Program-made: the position numbers and the translations under genes
In this document: in pieces, positions 47,291-55,149 of the stretch
Layout of the letters: every line of letters starts with the position of its first letter
How positions within the stretch are numbered: the first letter of the stretch is position 1
Source of the DNA: Nocardioides sp.
GTDB lineage: Bacteria > Actinomycetota > Actinomycetes > Propionibacteriales > Nocardioidaceae
Reading direction: 5' to 3'
NCBI GenBank assembly: GCA_037045645.1
Contig: JBAOIH010000001.1
Span: 1,960,001-2,024,000, forward strand
Length of the DNA stretch: 64,000 nt
The notes under the pieces: generated by a model
The model's input: only the letters and a program-made list of their open reading frames with translations
Databases searched by the model: none
Told to the model about the DNA's origin: nothing

Positions 47291-48435
47291 GTGCCGCGTG
47301 TCGTAAGTTCCTAGATAGTTGGGATCTGAAATCATGAGGCATGGCGAATCGTCCTGCTCCTGCATTGGTTCTGCGTCCAGGCGATCGCGAGGAGCTTGAG
47401 CGGTGGGCCCGGGCTTCGACGGTGCCGGCGTCGGCGGCGAAGCGGGCGCGGATCGTGTTGCTCGCGGCCGACGGGGTGGCGAATACGCGGATCGCGGAGT
47501 TGGTCGGTGCGACGGTGACCACGGTGCTGGGCTGGCGGGATCGCTACCAGTCCAAGGGACTGGCGGGGCTGGCAGATGCTCCGCGTTCGGGACGTCCGCG
47601 GGAGCTCGATCACCGGGCGATCGTGGCCGAGACGTTGAAGCCGCCACCGAAGAAACTCGGTGTCACGCACTGGTCCACCCGGCTGCTGGCCAACCGGCTG
47701 AAGATCTCCCACAAGTCGGTCGCCCGAGCCTGGTCGGCCTACGGCGTCAAGCCGTGGAAGGCGGAGTCGTTCCGGTTCTCCACCGACCCCGAGCTGGTCG
47801 GGAAGGTGACCGACATCTGCGGGCTGTACCTGGCGCCGCCGGAGAACGCGATCGTGCTGTGCGTGGACGAGAAGTCCCAGATCCAGGCGCTGGACAGGAC
47901 GGTCCCGATCTTGCCGATGCAACCGGGCAAGGTCGAGCGCAGGTCGCACGACTACTACCGGCATGGCACCACCACGCTGTTCGCAGCGCTCGACATCGCG
48001 ACCGGGCAGGTCACCGCGGCGCTCAAGCCGCGCCATCGTCATCAAGAGTTCTTGGCGTTCCTCAAGCAGATCGAGCGGGCCTACCGCGACGTCCGCGACG
48101 CCGACGGGCAGCCGGTCGAGCTGCACTTGGTGATGGACAACTACGCCGCGCACAAGCACCTGAACGTGAAGACCTGGCTGGCCGACAACCCGCGCTTCGT
48201 CGTGCACTTCACCCCGACCCATGCCTCCTGGATGAACCTGGTCGAGGTCTGGTTCGGCATCGTCGAGCGGCAGGCGATCCGCCGCGGGGTGTTCAAGTCG
48301 GTCAAGGACCTCAACGCCAAGATCCGCGCCTTCATCGACGGCTGGCACGAAAGAGCGCATCCGTTCGTGTGGACCAAGACCGCCGATCAGATCCTGGCGA
48401 AGGCCAACCGTCCAACAACTTCAAATCCGCGGCAC
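47291..48435. mobile_element. IS630-family insertion sequence (~1.15 kb)
   Basis: The element has short terminal inverted repeats GTGCCGCG (47291) and CGCGGCAC (to 48435). It is flanked by TA on both sides (47289-47290 and 48436-48437), the expected target duplication of IS630/Tc1-mariner transposons. It contains one transposase gene. The interrupted host gene can be read across the TA site without any other change, which suggests a recent insertion. Confidence 0.92.
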
Positions 48436-48438
48436 TAG
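47341..48438 (+). CDS. IS630 family transposase
   Basis: The product is 365 residues. An N-terminal HTH region (TRIAELVGATVTTVLGWRDR, GLADAPRSGRPREL) precedes a DDE domain: IVLCVDEKSQIQAL (first Asp ~176), LVMDNYAAHKH (second Asp) and THASWMNLVEVWFG (final Glu). The stop codon TAG is made by the right end of the element. The gene looks intact, so the element may still be active. Confidence 0.95.
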   Translation: MANRPAPALVLRPGDREELERWARASTVPASAAKRARIVLLAADGVANTRIAELVGATVTTVLGWRDRYQSKGLAGLADAPRSGRPRELDHRAIVAETLKPPPKKLGVTHWSTRLLANRLKISHKSVARAWSAYGVKPWKAESFRFSTDPELVGKVTDICGLYLAPPENAIVLCVDEKSQIQALDRTVPILPMQPGKVERRSHDYYRHGTTTLFAALDIATGQVTAALKPRHRHQEFLAFLKQIERAYRDVRDADGQPVELHLVMDNYAAHKHLNVKTWLADNPRFVVHFTPTHASWMNLVEVWFGIVERQAIRRGVFKSVKDLNAKIRAFIDGWHERAHPFVWTKTADQILAKANRPTTSNPRH

Positions 48439-48614
48439 CGTCGATCTTCTCGAACCGATCTTCAACCTGGTTGAACCGGCCATCTATGTACTGCTTTAGG
48501 TCTTCGAATAGTTCTTGGTTTGTCATATATCTCTATTTTACTATGAATTGCGTATTTCGCCATGCAGAAAGCACCTGCACCGAGGTGCGCCAGGCAATTC
48601 GGAGTCCTCGTTCG

Positions 48615-49274
48615 TTACCACCCCGACCGCCAGACCTTGTCGATCCCGGAATTGACGTCCGCGATGCGCTCCGGCGTGAGCTCGTCGGCCAGGTCGAGCC
48701 CCTGGGACCAGTTGGCCAGGTAGAACCAGCTGACGGAGAGGCTGTCGTAGGTAACGGCGCCGACCATCGCGGTCATGGCGAAGGCGACGGTCTCGGCCAT
48801 GATCTCCTGCATCGAGTCGCAATCCCGGCGGCTGGCACGCTTGAATGAGTGGCCAAGCACGAAGTGACCCAGCTCGTGGAAGAACACGACCAGCGGGAAG
48901 GGCGCGTTCGGGCGGAGGGAGACCTCCCGACCTGAGATGAGTCCGTGGCAGGTGTCGTTGCGTCCAGCAGGCCAAGCAGCCTGTACGAGGCCGAGCCGCT
49001 CCATAGCAAGCGCTGGACTCCAGCGATTCGGCTTGGCTACGGGCGAGGGCGGCATGAGGTCGGTCCAGTCGTCGCACTCGCTGAGAGGCTTGGTGAGAGT
49101 CGCCTGGGGCGCCAGGATGCGCAGCGACTTGCCGTAGTCCTGGCGCCGCTGCGGTACGGGTTCGATGGCCTGGGCAATGAGGCGCTGAAAGGTCATGCCG
49201 ACGAGCGTCGGCCACGGCGCTCGCGATGTCTTGACAGGAAAGTGGCACGTGCGGCTGGAGGCTTCACGAGCCAT
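48615..49274 (-). CDS. Zincin metallopeptidase-like protein (ArdC C-terminal type)
   Basis: The product is 219 residues from 49274; an in-frame ATG at 49196 (MTFQRLIAQAIEPV) may be the real start. The active-site motif FFHELGHFVLGHS (His133, Glu134, His137) and a later Glu in QEIMAETVAFAMTAMVG resemble the zincin domain found in ArdC-type antirestriction proteins. It is the last gene of the minus-strand defence array. The function is inferred from motif only. Confidence 0.65.
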   Translation of the reverse strand: MAREASSRTCHFPVKTSRAPWPTLVGMTFQRLIAQAIEPVPQRRQDYGKSLRILAPQATLTKPLSECDDWTDLMPPSPVAKPNRWSPALAMERLGLVQAAWPAGRNDTCHGLISGREVSLRPNAPFPLVVFFHELGHFVLGHSFKRASRRDCDSMQEIMAETVAFAMTAMVGAVTYDSLSVSWFYLANWSQGLDLADELTPERIADVNSGIDKVWRSGW

Positions 49275-49363
49275 TCAGCCTGGGGGATCCGCCGACTCCG
49301 CGCCTCGATCGAGACGAACCAAGGCGTTGCAGACACCACTCGCCATCACGAAAGCCGGTCTTG

Positions 49364-50395
49364 CTACGCGCTCAGTGGAACCAAGTGCCGCACGTACTCG
49401 CGCACCTCGCCGACATCAATGTCCAGCGCCGCTGCCGCGTCGCGCACGCTAACCCGCGCCTCGGCCCCGTACATCACCTTGCGCGGCAATTGCGACGTCT
49501 CCGGCACTATCCCGCCCGGCTCCGCCTTGCGGTAGCCACGGTCTGACAACGAGATGCACGTCGAGCGGTATTGCCAATCGCTGAGCAGGTGAAGCTCATG
49601 AAGTCGGTGAGTCATCGCCATCGCCGAGACCTTCCAGAAGGAGCGTGCGGTCAGAACCCGCTCCACACTCGCGCCAACCATGAGCTGCCCCAGCACGGCG
49701 CTGCGCGGCATGAGAAAGCTCGAGGCGAACGCGTTCGCCTCGGCCTCCCGAAACTTGGAGGTGCTCGGGTCCATCTCCAACTCGCTGTGCAGCACCAGGT
49801 GTGCCAACTCGTGGGCTGCGTCGAAGCGCTGACGCTCGGCCGACTTGCTGGTGTTAAGGAAGACGTACGGGACGGCGTCTCTGTAGAAGCAGAAGGCGTC
49901 GATGTCGTCGTAGTCATGGTTCAGGGATGCCAGTCGCACCCCCTTCGCCTCCAGCAGGTGCACCATGTTTGAGATCGGGCGATCCCCGAGGTTCCACTGA
50001 CGACGCACGAGTTCTGCTGCCTGTTCCGGCACTAGCTTGTCGAACGTGGGGATGCTCGGATCAGGCAACCGGAAGCGCTGCTCGATCTCGGCGTAGAACT
50101 CCAAGGTGAGCGCAGCAGTCGCCAGGACAGCATCCCGGCGCGTGGCGGTTGCCTTGCTAAGCTCGCGGAAGCTCGCAGCCTCCGTCGGAATCGGCTCGAT
50201 CGGGTCACGCTCGAAGAACGAACGCGGGACTGATAGCGCGGAAGCCAGCTTAAGCAGGGTTTCCTCGCTCGGCGGGCGCTTGTCGTTCTCGTAATCCGTG
50301 AGTGACCGCGGCGATACGCCACTTTCCTTCGCCAGACGCGTCAGCGTGTAGCCAAGTCGGAGACGGGCCAGCTTCAGTCGGCTCGGATTAAACAT
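49364..50395 (-). CDS. XRE-HTH fused to ImmA/IrrE metallopeptidase
   Basis: The product is 343 residues. The N-terminal HTH is LARLRLGYTLTRLAKESGVS followed by RSLTDYENDKRPPS. An ImmA/IrrE domain follows with FDAAHELAHLVLHSE (His195, Glu196, His199) and EANAFASSFLMP. The C-terminus has another HTH-like stretch (VRDAAAALDIDVGEVREY). Such proteins sense damage or phage signals and cleave repressors. It overlaps none of its neighbours but is 31 bases from the next upstream gene. Confidence 0.9.
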   Translation of the reverse strand: MFNPSRLKLARLRLGYTLTRLAKESGVSPRSLTDYENDKRPPSEETLLKLASALSVPRSFFERDPIEPIPTEAASFRELSKATATRRDAVLATAALTLEFYAEIEQRFRLPDPSIPTFDKLVPEQAAELVRRQWNLGDRPISNMVHLLEAKGVRLASLNHDYDDIDAFCFYRDAVPYVFLNTSKSAERQRFDAAHELAHLVLHSELEMDPSTSKFREAEANAFASSFLMPRSAVLGQLMVGASVERVLTARSFWKVSAMAMTHRLHELHLLSDWQYRSTCISLSDRGYRKAEPGGIVPETSQLPRKVMYGAEARVSVRDAAAALDIDVGEVREYVRHLVPLSA

Positions 50396-50426
50396 GGTGA
50401 GGAAGCAACTAGATCACCGACCCGCG

Positions 50427-51080
50427 TCAGCGAGGCTCGACTGGGACGTCGAACTCGTCGCCGTCATCCGGGTTGTCGAAGACCGATAGGTCTCCCTCCA
50501 GATCCAAGAACCCGACCGGGATCCGGTCCGCCCAGTTGTTCACGCTGCCGCCATCCGTCATCTCGGACGGCCGCGAGAACTCAAGGTGGAGGCCGTTGCC
50601 CTGAACCGTTCGCTCGACGAGGAGAAAGTACAGCGGTGCATTCTGGGCAGCTGCCACCAACTCCTCCATGGACTCATACTCAAGGTCGTCGAGCAGGCTC
50701 GGGTGGGGCTCCTGCGGGGCGAGCGCCAGCCGCGTCGCCTTGCCCTTCCGGCGCGTGCGCGGCATGCGCATATTCCACTGTCCAACATTGATGCCCGACG
50801 AGATCGTGAAGGCGACGACGCGATCCGGATGCAGAAGGCGCGGCTGTCCATCGACCATGACGAGGCGCCACCCAGCGGGGTACAGCAACTGTGCGAGCTG
50901 CTCCATGCCGTCGTGGTAGATGTCCGTCCCTGGCGTCGAGTCGAGCGCCAGGGCAGTGCGGTTCGCGGCCCGCGACGCGCCAGGTCGCAGTCCGTTGTGA
51001 AAGATCTCCGTCGATAGCCCGAAGGCGTCCAGACCTCCCTCCGGGTTCGGTTCGAACGGTGACTCAGTCGTCGAGCTCAT
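50427..51080 (-). CDS. Hypothetical protein in the defence array
   Basis: The product is 217 residues. I do not recognise a family. It is acidic at both ends and basic in the middle (NMRMPRTRRKGKATRLAL), without membrane helices. The pattern GTDIYHDGMEQLAQLLYPAG looks structured. It sits 31 bases upstream of the XRE-ImmA gene, which suggests they act together, for example as regulator or substrate. Confidence 0.7.
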   Translation of the reverse strand: MSSTTESPFEPNPEGGLDAFGLSTEIFHNGLRPGASRAANRTALALDSTPGTDIYHDGMEQLAQLLYPAGWRLVMVDGQPRLLHPDRVVAFTISSGINVGQWNMRMPRTRRKGKATRLALAPQEPHPSLLDDLEYESMEELVAAAQNAPLYFLLVERTVQGNGLHLEFSRPSEMTDGGSVNNWADRIPVGFLDLEGDLSVFDNPDDGDEFDVPVEPR

Positions 51081-51162
51081 CTAAATCCCCCTCAGCAGTT
51101 GCGTGAAACGCTACCACAATTGTGGTCCGGTCTGACGCAATCGTCCGCCGACACGCTGTGCA

Positions 51163-52196
51163 TCAGAACGGGGGCTCGTCAGAGGTGGACCACGGTGACG
51201 GCGCCGGCGCAGGCAAGGCACCCTCCGGTAGCGGCAGGTTGGTGACCACGTAGAGGTTGAGGATGTCGTCGCGGTCCATGAACAGGATCTGGCTGCGCTT
51301 GGCGGCGTCGAGCGCGTTGCCGAGCCAGTTGCGCGCCTGCTTGGTGATCTCACCACCCGCCACGATGAACGCGTGATCAACGAGCACGCGGCGGTTCGTC
51401 TCGGGGTCGAAGATCTCGTGGGCGGCATCATGAGGGCCTGGTGGTGGATCTCGGCCATGTTGGCGTTGCCGGACTTGGTCACGCCAGCGGCGTCGAGCTT
51501 CCCCTTCTTCGCCTGGATGCCGAAGTACAGGATGTGCTGGGTGGGCAGGGTGTAGCGCATCCAGATGTCTTTGCCGTACTCCAGCGCCTTGTCCTTATGC
51601 CCCGCCGCGGTGATGCGGTGGAAGCCGAGTTGGCGAAAGAGCGGGAGCAGCACTTCCTCGATGAGGTCGTCCTCGCTGCAGCTGTCGAGGTAAGTCGACA
51701 GTTGCTCGCGTCGTTCCATCTCGACTTTGCTGAACGGGCGGTGCGGGTTCGCCGACAGCACCGTGACCGCCTGGGTGCCGACGTGGCGCAGGTAGCAGTG
51801 GTTGTCCTCGCCGTAGAACGCCTCGAAACCTTCGCGGCCGAGGACCTCGTTGAGCTGGGCCAGTGCGCGCGGTCGATCCGGACCTTCGTTGAGCCGATCG
51901 GCTGGGCTCATGAGCTGGTCGATGAGGCGACAGAAGATCTCCGGCGGATGCGTCGGACCGTCGTGAGACTCGGCCAGCAGCTCTTCCACGACGTCGGCAA
52001 CCCAGCGGTGACGAGTCGATCCGTCGTGCTGGTACTCCGTATCCAGCTCTTGGAAGAACTCCGTGATGTACATGCTGGAGCGGTACGGAAAGTACTTAGC
52101 CTCGTCTTCGTTCTCCGCGTCGTCGCGGCCAACGTTGCCCACTATGAGGGAGCCGAGGGCTTCGACGTTGCGGCGCTTGAACTTCACGGGTGCCAT
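51163..52196 (-). pseudogene. AbiJ-NTD-like protein with PD-(D/E)XK nuclease-like domain, one frameshift
   Basis: The repaired product is ~345 residues from ATG 52196. Residues ~25-150 follow the pattern of the AbiJ N-terminal sensing domains (YFPYRSSMYITEFFQELD, HRWVADVVEELLAE, RALAQLNEVLGREGFEAF). From ~180 a restriction-endonuclease-like part has FRQLGFHRITAAGHKDK, then EYGKDI (Asp213) and FGIQAKKGKLD (QxK at 228-230), as in Mrr-type nucleases. The frame breaks at ~51430 after HHQALMM, continuing AAHEIFDPETNRRVLVDHAF; the length is 3n+2, so one base is missing. The domain assignment is inference. Confidence 0.6.
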
Positions 52197-52242
52197 TGTC
52201 GCAAGGTGTACCGACAAAGCTGGACTTCCGCTGACACCCTCG

Positions 52243-54819
52243 TCAGTCGCCCGGTCGGATGCGCTCCTGTGTAAGGCGGTCGACCACCTGAGTCGGAAGG
52301 CAGCCGTTCTCCGTCAACGTCTCCTGCACATGACGCTTTAGAACGTGAACCGCCTCGTGCTTGGCTGCGACTGCAAGCAGGTCCACCCAGACTGCCATTA
52401 CGTCGCCCGCAATCTGTCTGACCACGTCAGTCGACGCCAGGTAGACGTTGGGATTTGCCACTGGAGCGTGTTCCGGCGAGACGGTCAAGCGATCCGAGAC
52501 GATGATCGTCGGACTTCCCGCTGGCGCGTGGTCAACGCTTCGGTCCGTCGCCAGCTGGTCGAGCTGTGTGTTGGCCTGCCGGATGTCCTTGAGCGGCAGC
52601 AGGCCATCTGAGCGTTCCTCCGACTTCGCCTCAATCGTCAGCCACAACGCCGAGTCCCAGCGCCACGCCGAGTCACACCTTCCCTGCCCGCTCGGCTTGG
52701 CAGCCTCAGCCCCGAGGAAGTTCCCGAGATTGGTCAGTCCGACCTCGTACGCCACTGCCTCGTCCCGGCCGAGCGCCGCGCACATCTCGGCGAGGTTCTC
52801 CTTGATCTTGTTTGCCTTGAAGTTTCCCGTAAGCCTGGCGACAAGGTTGTTGACCGCCACGGCGTCGGCGGCTGCCAGCGGCACCTCCTCGGCGCCGGGC
52901 AGCTCCTTCATCTCCTTCAGCCACGTCCCCCGGACCGACGCCTTCGCGGCGTTGCGAATGAGTTCCCGCGAATGGGCACGGTGCGCCTCACTCTCGGCAC
53001 CAAGGTGGAGCCAAGCACCGGCCAGGTAGAGCAGCAGTCCCCGGTAGCCCCGGGTTGCGTCGCCGCCCTTGCCGACCGCCCGCGCCGCGTCCTCAAGCTT
53101 CTGGCTGGCCGCGATCCAGTCATCGTTGAATGCCAGTTCCCACGCCTCGACTTCGAGCGTCGCAGACTCACCGAGTGCCGCAGTACCGGGCGCCTCGATC
53201 TTCTCGGCCTCCTCCCGGAACTCGCCGACCAGCGGCTCACCGCCCTCCATCCAGTCGGTGTCGTGGGTGAGGAAGGTCCGGACGTTGTCCAAGATGTCTG
53301 TGGGGTCTTCGCCCCTGCTGTTCTTCCAACCAAACTGGACCTCGGCTTGCAGCTCGGGGTCGAGGGCGGTCTGGTTCTCCCGGCGCGAGAAGTACCGCAT
53401 GATGTCCGTGCCGACGACGAGCACCACGGCGTAGTCGTTCGGGCCACGGGTGGCGCGTCCGGCACCCTGGACGATCCGGGTGCGCAGCCGCTCCGCCAAC
53501 GCAGCACTGGCCTCTGCGCGCTCGCTGAGGAACTTCTCTTGGAGACTGACGGCGTCTGGCTTGCCGCCCAGCACCACAATGCGGCAGTCGTCGCCTGGCA
53601 GGTCCATACCGTCGTACCGGTTGGCCAGACCCAGTACGCCCATCGGTGCCTTCGCGAACGTCGCGAGGCCATGCTCGACAACTTCCTTACCGAACACCGG
53701 TACGCCCTCTCCGGCGAGCGACCGCGCAACCTGCTCGGCAACCGCAGTCGTCGTCTGGCTTAGCACCAGCGCCTTGTTCGTGACGCCCACGATGCTCTTC
53801 GTGACGCCGACCGAGTCGCCGCCCTTCACCAGATCGGGGAAGACGAACAAGCGACGGCCGGAGCGTGGCGGGGTCTTGGAGGGTAGCGGCATCCGAGTGA
53901 TCTCCGAGCGGCCAAACGCCCGTTCGAGCTCACCGCCAGAGCCGAGGGTCGCCGAAAGATACACGCGCTGGCCAGCACGGGAAAACACCTTGTTCTCAAA
54001 CGTCGGCGGGATCATCGGGCGGATCTGGATGCCACCGTAGGAGAGGTAGACGCAGCAGGACGCGAGCCCCCCGCGAATCATCGCGAGCTGGAACTTGAAG
54101 TCACCCCCGAGACTCGACAGCGCCTCGTCCAGCTGTGCCATCGCAGTTGGGACCACTGGCGGCAGGATGAGCCGCACCTGATGATGTGCCCCGGGGTCCG
54201 GAGCGCCCTGAAGCCGCTGGATCTGGAGGCCCGAAAGGAACGGCCGTAGAGCGTCCAGGACTGCCAGGTACGCCGCTTCCGCTTCGTGACGGCGAATCGT
54301 GATGCCGTACTGCTCGCCCACGAACTGTTCGCCGGCATGGGCGTCGTCGAGCACGATGAGGCGCGGCTCGGGCAGTTTCGGGTGGCTGTTGAAGATTGAG
54401 CTGTACGTCGTGATCGCGATGGCCTCACCGCCTTCGACGTCGGCTTCGTCTGTCGGGCTCCAGGAATGGTGACTGCCAACCAATAGGCGAGCAGGTACTC
54501 CCTCGGTCTTGGCCGTCGTGAGCACCTGGTCGGCCAGTTGCCGCGTTGGTGCGGCGTACAGAATTGGCCCGTCGGCCTTGCGGCGCACCCACTCCGCGAT
54601 GAGCAGCCCAGGCATCGTCTTGCCAGTGCCAGTCGGCAGCTCAAGCGCCAGGTCAGGAGTCTTCTGATGCACTTCGGCGTAGGCCCGGAGCACGTCGCCC
54701 TGGTGAATCCACAAGCCGCTCACGGCACCTGCCGTCCTCGGCAGCGATCCGCGCAGGTACATCTCCTCGGGAGTGTCGAACTGCTGCTGGACCTTCTTGG
54801 TCTTGCCCTGGAAAGCCAT
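52243..54819 (-). CDS. SF2 DEAD/DEAH-type helicase with nuclease-like C-terminus
   Basis: The product is 858 residues. Walker A is ELPTGTGKT at 60-68; motif II is LIVLDDAHA (DDAH at 158-161); VYLSATLGSGG is motif III; RIVQGAGRATRG near 450 is motif VI. The arrangement recalls XPD/Rad3-like helicases, but I see no Fe-S cysteines. Near residue 725 the pattern WRWDSALWLTIEAKSEE (Asp...ExK) resembles a PD-(D/E)XK site. It starts 3 bases after the YgjP-like gene, so it is in the hsd operon. Its exact role is not known. Confidence 0.85.
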   Translation of the reverse strand: MAFQGKTKKVQQQFDTPEEMYLRGSLPRTAGAVSGLWIHQGDVLRAYAEVHQKTPDLALELPTGTGKTMPGLLIAEWVRRKADGPILYAAPTRQLADQVLTTAKTEGVPARLLVGSHHSWSPTDEADVEGGEAIAITTYSSIFNSHPKLPEPRLIVLDDAHAGEQFVGEQYGITIRRHEAEAAYLAVLDALRPFLSGLQIQRLQGAPDPGAHHQVRLILPPVVPTAMAQLDEALSSLGGDFKFQLAMIRGGLASCCVYLSYGGIQIRPMIPPTFENKVFSRAGQRVYLSATLGSGGELERAFGRSEITRMPLPSKTPPRSGRRLFVFPDLVKGGDSVGVTKSIVGVTNKALVLSQTTTAVAEQVARSLAGEGVPVFGKEVVEHGLATFAKAPMGVLGLANRYDGMDLPGDDCRIVVLGGKPDAVSLQEKFLSERAEASAALAERLRTRIVQGAGRATRGPNDYAVVLVVGTDIMRYFSRRENQTALDPELQAEVQFGWKNSRGEDPTDILDNVRTFLTHDTDWMEGGEPLVGEFREEAEKIEAPGTAALGESATLEVEAWELAFNDDWIAASQKLEDAARAVGKGGDATRGYRGLLLYLAGAWLHLGAESEAHRAHSRELIRNAAKASVRGTWLKEMKELPGAEEVPLAAADAVAVNNLVARLTGNFKANKIKENLAEMCAALGRDEAVAYEVGLTNLGNFLGAEAAKPSGQGRCDSAWRWDSALWLTIEAKSEERSDGLLPLKDIRQANTQLDQLATDRSVDHAPAGSPTIIVSDRLTVSPEHAPVANPNVYLASTDVVRQIAGDVMAVWVDLLAVAAKHEAVHVLKRHVQETLTENGCLPTQVVDRLTQERIRPGD

Positions 54820-54822
54820 CGA

Positions 54823-55149
54823 TCATCGCCCTGTCTGTCGGTCAGTCGAATGTCTGCTTTGACGCTCCAACTCGCGCCAGTTGGGGACGAGGGCGGACAT
54901 CATGGCCTGGAACCGCTTGCCATGCGTCTTGTACCGGAGATGCAGTAGCTCGTGGACGATGACGTAGTCCTGGAAGGCCTCGTCAGTCTCTGCTAACTCG
55001 TCGGCAAAGGTCACTACGCCCTCGCTGGTGCACGAGCCCCACTTCTTCGGCATGTCAGCGATGTCGACCCGCTCGGGGTTGACCTTGATGCGCAGCGCCC
55101 AGGCCATGGCGCGACGCCTTAGCTGCTGATCCGGGTAGAGCGAGGACAT
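54823..55149 (-). CDS. YgjP-like (DUF45/M48-type) metallopeptidase
   Basis: The product is 108 residues. The motif KKWGSCTSEG and the zinc site VIVHELLHLRYKTHGKRF (His66, Glu67, His70, then His76) define the YgjP/WLM-like family. Its start overlaps the hsdR stop (4 bases). Such small peptidases are frequently encoded in type I restriction operons, though their role there is not settled. The normal family length is ~150-230, so this is a short version. Confidence 0.88.
   Translation of the reverse strand: MSSLYPDQQLRRRAMAWALRIKVNPERVDIADMPKKWGSCTSEGVVTFADELAETDEAFQDYVIVHELLHLRYKTHGKRFQAMMSALVPNWRELERQSRHSTDRQTGR

Larger units (their letters stand above)
47056..48526 (-). pseudogene. Coiled-coil protein split by an IS630-type insertion
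   Basis: Joining 48526-48438 with 47290-47056 and removing the element restores one open frame of about 109 codons. It reads MTNQELFEDLKQYIDGRFNQ, then about six degenerate repeats of the type F-x-[QK]-I/L-D-A-[KR] (for example QIDAKFGQIDAKF), then LRTELIDGMNQQTETIVRHI and a stop at 47056. The repeats make a continuous coiled coil. The codon use and A/T-rich upstream region (AGTAAAATAGAGATAT) differ from the core genome. The function is unknown. As it stands the gene stops shortly after entering the element. Confidence 0.85.

Noticed and set aside
51163..51163. Hypothesis that all frameshifts are programmed ribosomal frameshifts
   Set aside because: Breaks are in unrelated families, at different positions, in both directions and without slippery-site plus structure patterns.
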